The position numbers and the translations under genes are program-made. Positions 1 through 9,118 of a stretch of 64,000 bases of DNA are shown here, piece by piece; within the stretch, counting starts at the first letter, position 1, and each line of letters begins with the position of its first letter. The notes beneath the pieces are model-generated. The model had not been told where the DNA came from, ran no database searches, and was given only the letters and a program-made list of their open reading frames with translations. The DNA lies in NCBI GenBank assembly GCA_028819215.1, contig JAPPMG010000049.1, positions 1 to 64,000 of the forward strand, read 5' to 3'. The stretch comes from Bryobacterales bacterium. Lineage in GTDB: Bacteria > Acidobacteriota > Terriglobia > Bryobacterales > UBA6623.

Positions 1-158
1 GGAACTACACTATCTCCCCCTCTCCAAACTGACAAGTTATTCCTGCGCGCCCCCTTAGAACGTTCAAGGCAGCGAGGCGCATCCGGGAATCCGGGGCATG
101 GCACCATTGCCGCAGGTTCGGCCGCTCTGGTACTGTAACGGCTTAGGATTTGGCACCG

Positions 159-809
159 ATGGCCAAGCAGGACATTCTGAACACGATCTTGGACGTAGGC
201 ATCATCCCGATCGTTCGCACCGATGACGCCGGGCACGCGCTGTACGCCGTCGAGGCAATTTGCAACGCGGGCATCCCGGTACTGGAGGTCACCATGACCG
301 TCCCGGGGGCGATCAAGACGCTAGAAGCGGCATGCGACCGCTTCGGCGACAGCCTCGTGCTGGGTGCCGGGACCGTCCTAGATGCCACTACGGCGCGCAA
401 CTGCATGCTGGCCGGCGCCCAGTTCTGCGTCACCCCCTCGCTTGATCTAGGGACGATCGAAATCTGCAATCGCTACTCGAAATGCGTGATTCCCGGCGCT
501 CTGACGCCCACCGAGATCATGACCGCGTGGGATGCCGGGGCGTCCATGGTCAAGGTGTTCCCCGTCGGCGCGGTCGGCGGCGCGAGCTACATCAAGGCCG
601 TCAAGGCCCCGCTGCCCCAAGTGCTGCTCGTGCCGACCGGGGGCGTGACCCTAGCGAATGCGGGAGACTTCCTCCGGGCCGGCGCCAGCGCGGTGGCCGT
701 TGGTTCCGAACTGGTCAACAAGCGCTGGCTGATGAACGAAGACTTCGGCCGCATCGAGACCGCAGCGCGGGGGTTCCTCGATACAGTGGCCGAATCGCGC
801 GCGGCCTGA
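159..809 (+). CDS. eda: 2-keto-3-deoxy-6-phosphogluconate (KDPG/KHG) aldolase
   Basis: Class I aldolase that cleaves 2-keto-3-deoxy-6-phosphogluconate to pyruvate and glyceraldehyde 3-phosphate (Entner-Doudoroff or hexuronate catabolism, cytoplasm). About 216 residues, the usual family size, as a single TIM barrel. The general-base glutamate sits in VLEVTMTV and the Schiff-base lysine in MVKVFPVG; the phosphate-binding PTGGV and AVGSE loops follow. I start at ATG 159 because an AGGA box at 145-148 is well placed for it; a TTG at 150 in the same frame would sit almost on that box. The glycosyltransferase gene follows after 9 bases, so the two are probably cotranscribed, though no functional link is obvious. 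No other Entner-Doudoroff gene is in view. Confidence 0.9.
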   Translation: MAKQDILNTILDVGIIPIVRTDDAGHALYAVEAICNAGIPVLEVTMTVPGAIKTLEAACDRFGDSLVLGAGTVLDATTARNCMLAGAQFCVTPSLDLGTIEICNRYSKCVIPGALTPTEIMTAWDAGASMVKVFPVGAVGGASYIKAVKAPLPQVLLVPTGGVTLANAGDFLRAGASAVAVGSELVNKRWLMNEDFGRIETAARGFLDTVAESRAA

Positions 810-818
810 CCTGCCTGC

Positions 819-1841
819 GTGAGCGATCCGATCCTCTCCCGACTCTCGCCCGAAGCCTCGATCGTCTTGGTGCGGTTGCGGTCCCTCGGCGACACGGTGT
901 TGGTGACTCCTGCCTTCTCATTGCTGCGCCGGGCGATGCCCCAAGCAAGCATCCACGTCGCGATGGAAGAGCGCTTCGCGGACGTGCTGGCGGGCCAACC
1001 GGACATCGACGGGGTCGTGCGCCTCGCAACGGGTGCGGGAGCCCTGGGCAAAGCCCGCTTGGTGCGGGATCTTCGCGCGCTGCGGCCGAGCCTGTGCCTT
1101 GACATGCACGGCGGAACGACAGCGGCCTGGTGCACGGCCCTGTCCGGGGCGCGCTGGCGGGCGGGGTTTGCGCACTTCCGCCAGCGCTGGGCCTACAACG
1201 TTCGCATCCCGCGTCCCCAAGAAGTGCTCGGACGCGACAAGGACGAATGCGTACACACCGCCGAGCACCACGCCGCGGCCATCATGCACCTAGAAGGAAG
1301 GCTGGGATCGATCCCGGGCGCCCGCCTGGCCGCAGCGCCGGCAGATGCAGGCCAGCCGTATGCGATCGTGCACGCCGGCGCGACTTACGCCACCAAGACT
1401 TGGCAGCTCTCGCATTTCCTGACCTTGGCCGAGCGGCTGCGGAAGCGTCACGGACTGGAGCCGGTCTTCGTCGCCGGTCCAGACGAGGCAGGCCTAGCAG
1501 CCAAGCTAACGGGCTTTCAGGTGCGCCACGGGCTGCCCCTGCCAGACCTGATGTCGCTATTGGCCGGCGCGCGGCTGTTCGTGGGCAACGACTCCGGCCC
1601 GGCCCATATAGCGGCGGCGTTCGACGTCCCCTGCGTGACGATCTTCGGGTCTTCAGACTCCAAGATATGGCACCCGTGGAAGACCCGGCACAGGGTTGTC
1701 GAGACCGCCTGGGACTGCAAGCCCTGCCCGGGCGACCGCTGCTACGCCTTCGACGAGCCCCGCTGCATCCTGTCGGTGACACCGGAAGCCGTCGCGCAAG
1801 CTGTCGAGGAACTGCTGGCGGAACGCCGGAGCGCTAGCTGA
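819..1841 (+). CDS. Glycosyltransferase family 9 (ADP-heptose:LPS heptosyltransferase-like)
   Basis: Probably transfers a heptose or similar sugar from a nucleotide donor onto lipopolysaccharide core on the inner face of the cytoplasmic membrane. 340 residues, GTG start. Family marks visible: N-terminal VRLRSLGDTVLVTPAF (nucleotide-sugar GT-B fold first strand and loop) and the C-terminal donor-binding stretch GNDSGPAHIAAAF followed by VTIFGSSD and a W-x-PW motif. A cysteine cluster near the C-terminus (CKPCPGDRC) is also common in this family. The acceptor cannot be told from sequence. It supports a Gram-negative envelope. Its last 8 bases overlap the convergent metW-like gene. Confidence 0.88.
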   Translation: MSDPILSRLSPEASIVLVRLRSLGDTVLVTPAFSLLRRAMPQASIHVAMEERFADVLAGQPDIDGVVRLATGAGALGKARLVRDLRALRPSLCLDMHGGTTAAWCTALSGARWRAGFAHFRQRWAYNVRIPRPQEVLGRDKDECVHTAEHHAAAIMHLEGRLGSIPGARLAAAPADAGQPYAIVHAGATYATKTWQLSHFLTLAERLRKRHGLEPVFVAGPDEAGLAAKLTGFQVRHGLPLPDLMSLLAGARLFVGNDSGPAHIAAAFDVPCVTIFGSSDSKIWHPWKTRHRVVETAWDCKPCPGDRCYAFDEPRCILSVTPEAVAQAVEELLAERRSAS

Positions 1842-2457
1842 GCAGGTAGATCGCCGAATCGGCCAGGAGATTCGGCTGGCTGGCCACCCGCCGGCCGCGC
1901 CGCAGGAAGCACGACTGCTCGGCACCGAGCCCCTCCTGGCGCAACAGGTCCTCGAAGTCGAGGATCGTCAGCACTCGGATGTTCGGCGAGTCGTACCACT
2001 GGTACGGAAGGTGCCCCGTACGAGGAGCCCTTCCGGTGCACAGCAGCGACAGGCGCACGCTCCAGTGGCCGAAATTGGGAAAGGCCACGACGATCCGCCG
2101 GCCCACCCGCCGCATTTCCCGCATCAGCTCCAAGGGATGCTGCACGACCTGCAGTGTCTGGCTGAGAATCACGTAGTCGAAACAGGCGTCTGGGTAGTCG
2201 GCCAAGCCTTGGTTGATGTCGCCCTGATAGACGGACAGGCCCAGTTCGACGCAGCGCCGGACCTTTTCCGGAGCGATCTCGACCCCACGCGCCTCGACGC
2301 GCTTGTGCCGCGCCAGCCAAGCGAGCAGATCGCCTTCGCCGCAGCCCAGATCCAACACTGTCGAAGTCTCGCCGATCATGTCGGCGATGATGCGGTGATC
2401 TTCGCGCGCCAGCAATTCTGGCACGGTCGCAACCTCTGACGCCTCCAAGACTGGCAT
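1834..2457 (-). CDS. metW: MetW-like class I SAM-dependent methyltransferase
   Basis: 207-residue Rossmann methyltransferase-fold protein. The SAM loop VLDLGCGEGDLL, the motif FDYVILSQTLQ and the downstream PNFGHW...LPYQWYDSPNIR...TILDFEDL are all characteristic of MetW. Known MetW proteins work with MetX in homoserine O-acylation for methionine synthesis, mainly in proteobacteria. No metX is adjacent here, so the partner must be elsewhere or the role differs. ATG start at 2457. Convergent with the glycosyltransferase gene, overlapping it by 8 bases. The family assignment is strong; the pathway role is inferred. Confidence 0.87.
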   Translation of the reverse strand: MPVLEASEVATVPELLAREDHRIIADMIGETSTVLDLGCGEGDLLAWLARHKRVEARGVEIAPEKVRRCVELGLSVYQGDINQGLADYPDACFDYVILSQTLQVVQHPLELMREMRRVGRRIVVAFPNFGHWSVRLSLLCTGRAPRTGHLPYQWYDSPNIRVLTILDFEDLLRQEGLGAEQSCFLRRGRRVASQPNLLADSAIYLLS

Positions 2458-2696
2458 GGGCCGTTTTCCAGATTATAGGCGGTGAGGCTCATTCCTAGGC
2501 GCCGACTCAGGGCGCAGCCGATGGCCGCTTCGAACGCGCGGCCCCTACGCCACGTCTCGTTCGTGAGCGAAGCCTCTGTCCCGCCTAGGGCACCAGCCGG
2601 AACGGCCTGAACCGATCTCTGCCGCGCCACGTCGACAACACTGCGCATGGCTGGATTCGTTGACCGACGGATCGTCGCAGAGGTAAACTCGGCGAG

Positions 2697-3602
2697 TTGC
2701 TCGGAGAAGGCTTGCACTCTAGACGCTGGATCGCCTTGGTCGCGGCCGCACTGCTGCTCGCAGCCGTGCCCGCCGGCGCACAAGATCCCCCTGCAGCCAA
2801 CAGGCCCCAAGTCGGTCCCGCACGTGGATCCCTCGTGATCGTCGGCGGCGCAATGCGGGATACAGAGATCGTCAAGCGAATCATCGACCTCGCCGGGGGC
2901 CCTGACGCTCCGCTAGTGGCGATCCCGACCGCCGGAGGAGCTCCGTACTACGACCAGTATTGGAAGGGCCAGCGCCCGTTCAAAGATGCAGGCGCGACCG
3001 ACATTACCGTTCTGCACACGTACGACCCGAAGGTGGCCGATACGGACGAATTCGTCGCTCCGCTAAGGCGCGCGCGTGGCGTGTTCTTTGGCGGAGGCCG
3101 ACAGTGGCGCTTGGCCGACGCGTACTTGAACACCCTTGCCCACCGGGAACTGCTCGCGCTATTGGATCGGGGCGGCGTGATCAGCGGGTCTTCCGCCGGG
3201 GCGTCGATCATGGGCTCGTTCTTGGTCCGCGGGGACACCAAGACGAATACCGTGATGATGGGAGACCACATCGAGGGGTTCGGACTGTTGAAGAACGTCG
3301 GGATAGACCAGCATCTGCTCCGGCGAAACCGCCAATTCGACCTTCTCGAAGTGATTGCTGCCCGCCCCAAGCTCCTGGGAATCGGAATCGACGAGAACAC
3401 GGCGATCGTCGTCCAGGGGGACCGGTTCGAGGTCATCGGGCAGAGCTATGCCGTCATCTACGACAACCAGCGAAAGATCCCACCCGACGGCAGGTTCTAT
3501 TTCCTCGCGCCTGGAGACCGTTACGACATGGGGTCTCGCGAGGCTTTGCGGCCCACCATGGAAGACAGGCCACTGGACAGAGTCCAGAAGGCCCCTTGGT
3601 AG
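2697..3602 (+). CDS. Secreted cyanophycinase-like serine peptidase (S51 family)
   Basis: 301 residues with an N-terminal signal peptide (about residues 10-28, WIALVAAALLLAAVPAGAQ), so it acts outside the cytoplasm. The S51 nucleophile elbow GSSAGAS is at residues 164-170, with Ser166 the expected nucleophile; FFGGGRQWRL (130-139) is the second conserved motif. Cyanophycinases release beta-Asp-Arg dipeptides from cyanophycin. Secreted relatives are common in heterotrophs, and their substrate is often not proven. The TTG at 2697 is the first in-frame start and precedes the signal peptide; a later start would remove the signal. No cyanophycin synthetase is in view, so this would be scavenging of external polymer, by inference. 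Confidence 0.85.
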   Translation: MLGEGLHSRRWIALVAAALLLAAVPAGAQDPPAANRPQVGPARGSLVIVGGAMRDTEIVKRIIDLAGGPDAPLVAIPTAGGAPYYDQYWKGQRPFKDAGATDITVLHTYDPKVADTDEFVAPLRRARGVFFGGGRQWRLADAYLNTLAHRELLALLDRGGVISGSSAGASIMGSFLVRGDTKTNTVMMGDHIEGFGLLKNVGIDQHLLRRNRQFDLLEVIAARPKLLGIGIDENTAIVVQGDRFEVIGQSYAVIYDNQRKIPPDGRFYFLAPGDRYDMGSREALRPTMEDRPLDRVQKAPW

Positions 3603-3637
3603 CGATCAGAGCTCGCGCTCCGATCCAACACGGGCAG

Positions 3638-4870
3638 CTAGGCTGCCGCGCGAGGAGGAACCGCTAGATCGAGGCCGATCGCATCGTGGTCGGACAGTGG
3701 CGGCACGCGGTCTTCGCGGAACTCGTGCAGCACGATCGGATCCGCAGGCGACAAGCCCCGCGTGGCAAACCAGTCGATTTTCAGCGGGCACTTGCCGTCG
3801 AAGTCCCTCAATGCCCAGCGGACGAAATCGAAGCACCATTCCGGCACCCATTCGCGCAGGTTCTTGTGTGTCTTGGCATCTTCGACGTCGTAGGAAGTGG
3901 TCCGCTCGTCCAGCACATTCGACAAGCGCCACTCGAACCCGCGCTGCTCCAGCAGCCGGAAGAGATCGCGCTCGAACAGGGCGTAGGGCCGCAGGAAGTG
4001 GCCCTTGATCATGTTGTTGACCCCGAACATCAGCCGCACGAAATACCCGATGATCACCGATCGGGCGCTCGAAGAATCGAACGTCGTCGTATTCCAGTCG
4101 CCGGCGATCACGGCAGGTCCGCCGGACGGCAGGCCCTTGATCACCAGATCCATCTGGTCGCGCCGGTGGCGCTGGCGGGACTGCGCGTCCAGGTGAACCG
4201 AGCAAGCAGTTAGCGGCAGTCCCGGCAAATCGATCTCGGCGGCAATGGCTGCCTGCTGGCCCAACCGCTTTTCCCGGCCGCGCATCTTGTCGCGCCCGTT
4301 CCCCAATGCTATGCGGCGCGGATTGTGCAGCGGGTAACGGCTCAGCAGCGCATTGCCGTGCAGGCCCACGTCGTTCTCCCCCGCCGATTCACTTTCCACG
4401 CCGGCACCCTTGGACAGGTTCAAGTAGCAGGGTGCAAAGGCGTAGTTCAGCCCCAGCTCGCGGGCCAGGTCGCGGGCGATGTTGCGATTCCCCGACCGAG
4501 CCATGCCCACGTCCGTCTCGGTGAGTAGCAGGACATCGGCCGAACGCAGATAGTCATGCTCCCTGAGCTCCTCCATCTGGGCCTCGAACTCTATGCCGCG
4601 CTCGATATTCCAAGCCAGCAAGCGATACGACGACTTGGCCGGAGCGCCTGGAGTCGCGAACGTGCCGGTCTCGGTCGCGGCCAGCACGCGATCCGCTACG
4701 GACTGGATCTGCTGGTACAACCGGTGACTCAACAGTTCGGGCGTCGACCCGCACTGCGCCAGCTCCGCGAAGTGTGGGCGCAGTCGATCTCTAACCACCC
4801 GCGCTGTGTCGCCAGCAGTGAGGGAGTGTCCTCCGCCGGCTTCGACTGGCGCTCCGGTCCGCAGCCCCAT
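3638..4870 (-). CDS. Endonuclease/exonuclease/phosphatase (EEP) family protein
   Basis: 410 residues. The EEP catalytic motifs appear in order: LLAWNIERG (about 84-92, metal-binding Asn), LLLTETD (114-120, catalytic Glu), SVHLDAQSR (224-232), VIAGDWNT (254-261) and the C-terminal LSDHDAIGLDL (Asp-His pair). This fold cleaves phosphodiester or phosphomonoester bonds in DNA, RNA, phospholipids or inositol phosphates, and the substrate cannot be told. An N-terminal extension of about 80 residues has no recognised domain. There is no signal peptide, so it is probably cytoplasmic. Convergent with the cyanophycinase-like gene. Confidence 0.85.
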   Translation of the reverse strand: MGLRTGAPVEAGGGHSLTAGDTARVVRDRLRPHFAELAQCGSTPELLSHRLYQQIQSVADRVLAATETGTFATPGAPAKSSYRLLAWNIERGIEFEAQMEELREHDYLRSADVLLLTETDVGMARSGNRNIARDLARELGLNYAFAPCYLNLSKGAGVESESAGENDVGLHGNALLSRYPLHNPRRIALGNGRDKMRGREKRLGQQAAIAAEIDLPGLPLTACSVHLDAQSRQRHRRDQMDLVIKGLPSGGPAVIAGDWNTTTFDSSSARSVIIGYFVRLMFGVNNMIKGHFLRPYALFERDLFRLLEQRGFEWRLSNVLDERTTSYDVEDAKTHKNLREWVPEWCFDFVRWALRDFDGKCPLKIDWFATRGLSPADPIVLHEFREDRVPPLSDHDAIGLDLAVPPRAAA

Positions 4871-4983
4871 GTTCCAGTCTAACGATCGAGGGATGCGGTC
4901 AATCGCGCGGGGCCGTCGTTGGAGGGCGCGCGATCGCCGCCATCCGGAGGCAATCTGAAGCTGAAGCTATAAGCTGGTTGGAA

Positions 4984-5700
4984 ATGGCCCTGCGGCGCGT
5001 GTTCGTGGACGTAATCGAAGGCGGCGCGGCAGTCGCTCGCGGCGCCCAAGCACATCACCTCGCGCGGGTGGCGCGCCTGCGGGCGGGGGAACAAGTCGAG
5101 GTCTCCGACCAAGTGACGGCCTATCGGGCCCTCACCGAGAGCTGCACGCCGGCAGAAGTGCGCTTCCGCATCGAAGGCGCACTGCCCGCCGAGCCCGAAC
5201 TCCCGCGCCTGAACGTAGCGCTGGCGATCGTAAGGTTCGCCCGCTTCGAGTGGGCTGTCGAGAAGCTGACCGAACTCGGCGTGCATTCGATAACGCCCCT
5301 GATCGCCGCTCGCAGCGACGCCAAGCTGGTACAGTCCGCCGAGAATCGAGCTGAGCGCTGGCGGAGGATCGTACTAGAAGCTGCCCAGCAGTCCCGGCGG
5401 CTGGCCGCTCCGAACGTGGCAGTGCCGACGCCCTTCGCGGACGCTGTTCAAGACTGTGGCAGTGACACGAAGCTATTGGCCGAACCAGCTGGCCCGCCCG
5501 TGGCAAGCTTCCGCTGCGGTCACGAGACGACCCTCCTTGTCGGCCCGGAGGGCGGTTGGACACAGCAAGAGTCACAGTTGGCGTACGAGAGCGGCTTCCA
5601 GGCCGCGAGCCTCGGCCGCAACGTATTGAGGACCGAGACAGCGGCTGTCGCGCTGACTGCGATCTGTGCCAGCTGCTCCGGTGCCGAGGCGAGAAGATGA
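4984..5700 (+). CDS. rsmE: 16S rRNA (uracil-1498-N3)-methyltransferase
   Basis: Methylates N3 of U1498 in 16S rRNA using SAM. About 238 residues, normal for RsmE. The SPOUT-fold knot is visible near the C-terminus: LLVGPEGGW, then a glutamate, then SLGRNVLRTETA, the SAM-binding signature of the family. The N-terminal PUA-like part contains AQAHHLARVARLRAGEQVEV. I use ATG 4984; a TTG two codons earlier (4978) is possible. The 3' end overlaps the DUF4202 gene in an ATGA arrangement, indicating translational coupling. Confidence 0.92.
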   Translation: MALRRVFVDVIEGGAAVARGAQAHHLARVARLRAGEQVEVSDQVTAYRALTESCTPAEVRFRIEGALPAEPELPRLNVALAIVRFARFEWAVEKLTELGVHSITPLIAARSDAKLVQSAENRAERWRRIVLEAAQQSRRLAAPNVAVPTPFADAVQDCGSDTKLLAEPAGPPVASFRCGHETTLLVGPEGGWTQQESQLAYESGFQAASLGRNVLRTETAAVALTAICASCSGAEARR

Positions 5701-6287
5701 GCGATCTGGACAAGGCACGCGTGCGCCGCTGCATGGAAATGTTCGACGCCGCCAACGCGGAGGATCCCAACCGCGAGCCCAGCGGCGAGCCCAAGGAACT
5801 GTCGTACGCGAGGCGCATGTCGGCCTGGCTGGACCGGCTCGAGCCGAATGCCCCGGACGAAGTGCGGCTGGCGGTGCGAGCCCAACACATCCGCCGCTGG
5901 GAGATCCCGCGTACCAGCTACCCTGCGGGAAGGCGCGCCTACCTCGCCTGGCGCAGGGATCTCGGGCGCTTCCACGCCGACACCGCCGGCGCGATCATGC
6001 GCGACTGCGGTTTCGACGACAGCAGCGTGCTGCGGGTCCAATCCATCATCCGCAAGGAGCGCTTCAAGACCGACCGCCTTGCGCAACTCTTGGAGGACGT
6101 AGCGTGCTTGGTGTTCTTGGACCACTATTTCGCGCCTTTCGCCGGAGACCAAGCTGAAGACAGCATGGTCAACATCCTGCGCAAGACGTGGAAGAAGATG
6201 TCCGAGGCCGGCCGCTCGGCGGCTCTGGAGATCGAATACTCGCCCGAGTGCCGAGAACTGCTCGACAGGGCGCTGGGAGACGCATGA
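5697..6287 (+). CDS. DUF4202 family protein
   Basis: 196 residues. I recognise the DUF4202 pattern: an N-terminal helix with MFDAANAEDP, then RAQHIRRWEIPRTSYPAGRRAYLAWRR, then VQSIIRKE and VACLVFLDHYF. The conserved His/Arg/Trp cluster suggests a helical, possibly metal-dependent (HD-like) enzyme, but no activity is known to me. The ATG at 5697 overlaps the rsmE stop by 4 bases and lies behind a GAGAAG box, so the two genes are coupled. Some databases call this family glutamyl-tRNA synthetase; I see no aminoacyl-tRNA synthetase motif here. Confidence 0.8.
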   Translation: MSDLDKARVRRCMEMFDAANAEDPNREPSGEPKELSYARRMSAWLDRLEPNAPDEVRLAVRAQHIRRWEIPRTSYPAGRRAYLAWRRDLGRFHADTAGAIMRDCGFDDSSVLRVQSIIRKERFKTDRLAQLLEDVACLVFLDHYFAPFAGDQAEDSMVNILRKTWKKMSEAGRSAALEIEYSPECRELLDRALGDA

Positions 6288-6374
6288 AGGGGAGACCTGC
6301 GGCCCACGTGATCCGACTGGGGCCGGCATTCGCGGCTAAGCTATCCTGTTACGTCCGTTTAGGGCGAATTCCTC

Positions 6375-6848
6375 GTGTCCCTTGCGATGCTCTCAGCCTT
6401 GCTGCTTCTGGTCGTTCAGACCGCGTCGACAGCAGAGCAGCCGATCGGCTTTTCGCACACCGCCCACATCGAGAAGGCGCAAATGCAATGCACCGATTGC
6501 CACGAGGGCGCGACATCGCGCGATTCGGCCGGCCTGCCGTCGATTCGCAAGTGCATGCTGTGCCACCAGTTCATAGCGACGGACTTGCCCGAGGTGGTGC
6601 GCCTGAGCGAATACTGGGAGCGCAAGCACGAGGTGCCCTGGGAGCGCATCTACGGATTTGCCAAGACGGCTGCGGTACAGTTTCGCCACGCGCCGCACGC
6701 CAGAGCGGAAATCGCTTGCTCTCAGTGCCACGGTGACGTGGCATCCATGACGGTCGCGGTCAAGGCGGTGACGCACACCATGGGATCCTGCATCCAGTGC
6801 CACCGCGACACTTCCGCGACCGACGACTGCCTTGCATGCCACTACTAG
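6375..6848 (+). CDS. actA: Pentaheme cytochrome c, ActA/QrcA-like
   Basis: 157 residues with a signal peptide (1-20) and five CxxCH heme sites: C39-H43, C60-H64, C115-H119, C139-H143 and C152-H156. ActA of alternative complex III is a pentaheme cytochrome encoded first in its operon, and the related QrcA also leads its cluster, so position and heme count agree. It is expected on the outer face of the membrane, carrying electrons between the iron-sulfur subunit and a soluble acceptor. GTG start at 6375. The next gene starts 115 bases downstream. Confidence 0.88.
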   Translation: MSLAMLSALLLLVVQTASTAEQPIGFSHTAHIEKAQMQCTDCHEGATSRDSAGLPSIRKCMLCHQFIATDLPEVVRLSEYWERKHEVPWERIYGFAKTAAVQFRHAPHARAEIACSQCHGDVASMTVAVKAVTHTMGSCIQCHRDTSATDDCLACHY

Positions 6849-6962
6849 GCCAGCCACTGATGCAACCGACCGTGCGAGTGAGAACGCGCCGCGACATCCC
6901 GGCGGCTGCGACGAATACGCTGCGAGCGCCCGGGCGGGGCGCTCGCGCGGAGGCTGGCTAGC

Positions 6963-9104
6963 GTGGATCGGCGCAACTTCGTCAAGTTGGTCGGGACCGC
7001 TTCGGGCGGCGCGGTTACTGGCGCTTGTGGCCGCCAGGCAGAGGAAATCATCCCCCTGCTCGTGCCCGAGGAGAGCGTCCCGGTCGGCGTCGAGCAGTGG
7101 CACCCAAGCGTGTGCGGCGAGTGCTCAGCGGCCTGCGGCACGCTAGCCCGAGTGATGGCTTCCGAACGCGAGATCGAGGTTGACGGGGAACTTGTCCGCC
7201 AGAAGATCGCAGCTGTCAAGAAACTCGAAGGCAACCCCCTCGATCCGGTCAGCGGCGGGCGGCTGTGCGCCCGCGGCCACGCTTCCCTGCAGTCGCTGTA
7301 CAACCCTGACCGACTGCGCAGCCCGCTGAAGCGGGTCGGTCCACGCGCCTCGGGCCAGTTCGAAACCGTTTCATGGGATGACGCGGTCGCAGAAGCCGCC
7401 GGGGCCTTGGTGGCCGCCGATCCCGGTCGGATCCTTTTCCTGGCAAGAGCCCGCGAAGGCGTTCGGTCGGAGAATATCGCCCGCTTTCTGGAGGCTATCG
7501 GCGCCCCGCCCGCCACCAGCATCGGCGTCGGTGACTTCGCCGCCGAGCGCGAGGCTTCCGAACGCGTATACGGACGAAACGGCCTGCCGATCTATGAGAT
7601 CCAAGACTCCACCCTGGTGCTGTCGATAGGAGCAGATTTCCTTGGCGGGTGGGCGTCGCCGGTTCTGTATTCGAGGCGCTACGGGCACATGCGCCAGGGG
7701 CGCCGCGAGTTGCGCGGGCGCCTGATCCATGCCGAATCCAGATTCTCGCTCACGGCTTGGAACGCCGATCGCTGGCTGCCTGTCTGGCCTGGCGGTGAAC
7801 TCGCCCTGGCCCTGGCTATCGGACACGTGCTCCTCGGCGAGCGAATCGCCGACGCTCCGGCGAGCGTTGTAGCGATCTTCGCTGACGTCGATCTCGAACA
7901 GGCCGCGGCGGCGGCCGGCGTTCCCGTCGACGCGATCCGGCAGACGGCGTCCGAACTGGCCCAAGCGTCCGCACCCGTGGTAGTGGCCGGCGCTTCGATG
8001 GTGCGCCAGAATTCTGCGGACGCGGTCGCGGCCGCGTCAGCTCTGAACTGGCTGCTCGGCTGCGTGGGCAAGCCTGGCGGCGTGATTCCACCGGCCGAGC
8101 CGTTGGGCGTGCTCGCCCGGCAACGCCGCTTCTCCGGGGATTGGTCCGAGCGCTTGGAGCAAGCCTCCGTGGTGCTGGTCGATGGAGTGAATCCGGCCTA
8201 CAACGCCCCCGCGAGCCAAAGCGCTCTGGCCGACGCCGAGACCGTGATCAGCTTCTCGCCCTTCTTGGACGACACGTCCGCATTCGCGGACCTCATCCTG
8301 CCTGACCACGACCCGCTTGAGCAGGCGCTGTTTGAAGTGCCGGCGGTATCTCCGTCCCCGTCGTTTGCGGCGGCGGGGGAGTTTGTCGCGCCGCTTTACG
8401 ATTCGCGGCCGATTGCCACCGTGTTGTCTGAGTTGGCGGAGGCGACGGAACAGCCGTTCGAGGAACTTACGGTAGGCCTGGCAGTGAGCAGGCTGCACTC
8501 CGCAGTCGAATCTGTCGGTCCGGAAACTTCAGCGTCGGAGTTCGAGGCAAGGGCACTCAGAGATGGCGGCTGGCAGGGACCGCCTTCCGGGGAGCTGCCG
8601 ACGACGCCAGGCACCTTGGGTGCATTCGAGATAGCCTCCAAACAGGAAGGCGTCGTGTTTCAGGCGTACGAGTCGCCGCAGTTCGGCTCTGGAAGCGGCG
8701 CTAACCGCCCGTGGCTGCAAGAATTGCCCGATCCGACATCGAGCGCACTTTGGGGGCTGCCAGTCGAGGTGGATCGCGCAACCGCAGCAAGGCTCGGCCT
8801 CGTCAACGGCGATAACGTGCGGATCCGATCCGAGCACGGCACCTTGGAAGCCCCTGTTTACGTCAACCCCGCGGCCATCCCCGGGGTCGTGTCCATGGCC
8901 GTGGGCCAAGGACACGCATCCTACGGGCGCTACGCCTCCGGGCGGGGCGCAAACCCCATGGTCGTTGTGGGCGATCTGCGTGAAGAAGGGACGGGTTGTC
9001 CGGCCATGGGTCCGACGCCGATTAGCATCGAGAAGACTGCTGGGGACGCGCGGCTCGTGCAGTTCTCGCGGCAGGATCGGGACTTGCCGCCACACAGGGT
9101 CTAG
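6963..9104 (+). CDS. ActB1-like subunit of the molybdopterin oxidoreductase superfamily
   Basis: 713 residues, GTG start. It opens with a twin-arginine signal (DRRNFVKL, residues 2-9), so it is exported folded. The Cys pattern C51-x2-C54-x3-C58...C102 is kept, which could hold one [4Fe-4S] cluster. The rest follows the complex iron-sulfur molybdoenzyme fold, with the C-terminal domain at about 560-690. In alternative complex III this part is fused to the ferredoxin part as ActB and holds no molybdenum; QrcB is similar. I see no evident Mo ligand, but cannot exclude one. Here B1 and B2 are separate genes 14 bases apart. The stop is followed by AACGGAGGAATTCG, a strong ribosome site for the next gene. 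Confidence 0.85.
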   Translation: MDRRNFVKLVGTASGGAVTGACGRQAEEIIPLLVPEESVPVGVEQWHPSVCGECSAACGTLARVMASEREIEVDGELVRQKIAAVKKLEGNPLDPVSGGRLCARGHASLQSLYNPDRLRSPLKRVGPRASGQFETVSWDDAVAEAAGALVAADPGRILFLARAREGVRSENIARFLEAIGAPPATSIGVGDFAAEREASERVYGRNGLPIYEIQDSTLVLSIGADFLGGWASPVLYSRRYGHMRQGRRELRGRLIHAESRFSLTAWNADRWLPVWPGGELALALAIGHVLLGERIADAPASVVAIFADVDLEQAAAAAGVPVDAIRQTASELAQASAPVVVAGASMVRQNSADAVAAASALNWLLGCVGKPGGVIPPAEPLGVLARQRRFSGDWSERLEQASVVLVDGVNPAYNAPASQSALADAETVISFSPFLDDTSAFADLILPDHDPLEQALFEVPAVSPSPSFAAAGEFVAPLYDSRPIATVLSELAEATEQPFEELTVGLAVSRLHSAVESVGPETSASEFEARALRDGGWQGPPSGELPTTPGTLGAFEIASKQEGVVFQAYESPQFGSGSGANRPWLQELPDPTSSALWGLPVEVDRATAARLGLVNGDNVRIRSEHGTLEAPVYVNPAAIPGVVSMAVGQGHASYGRYASGRGANPMVVVGDLREEGTGCPAMGPTPISIEKTAGDARLVQFSRQDRDLPPHRV

Positions 9105-9118
9105 AACGGAGGAATTCG

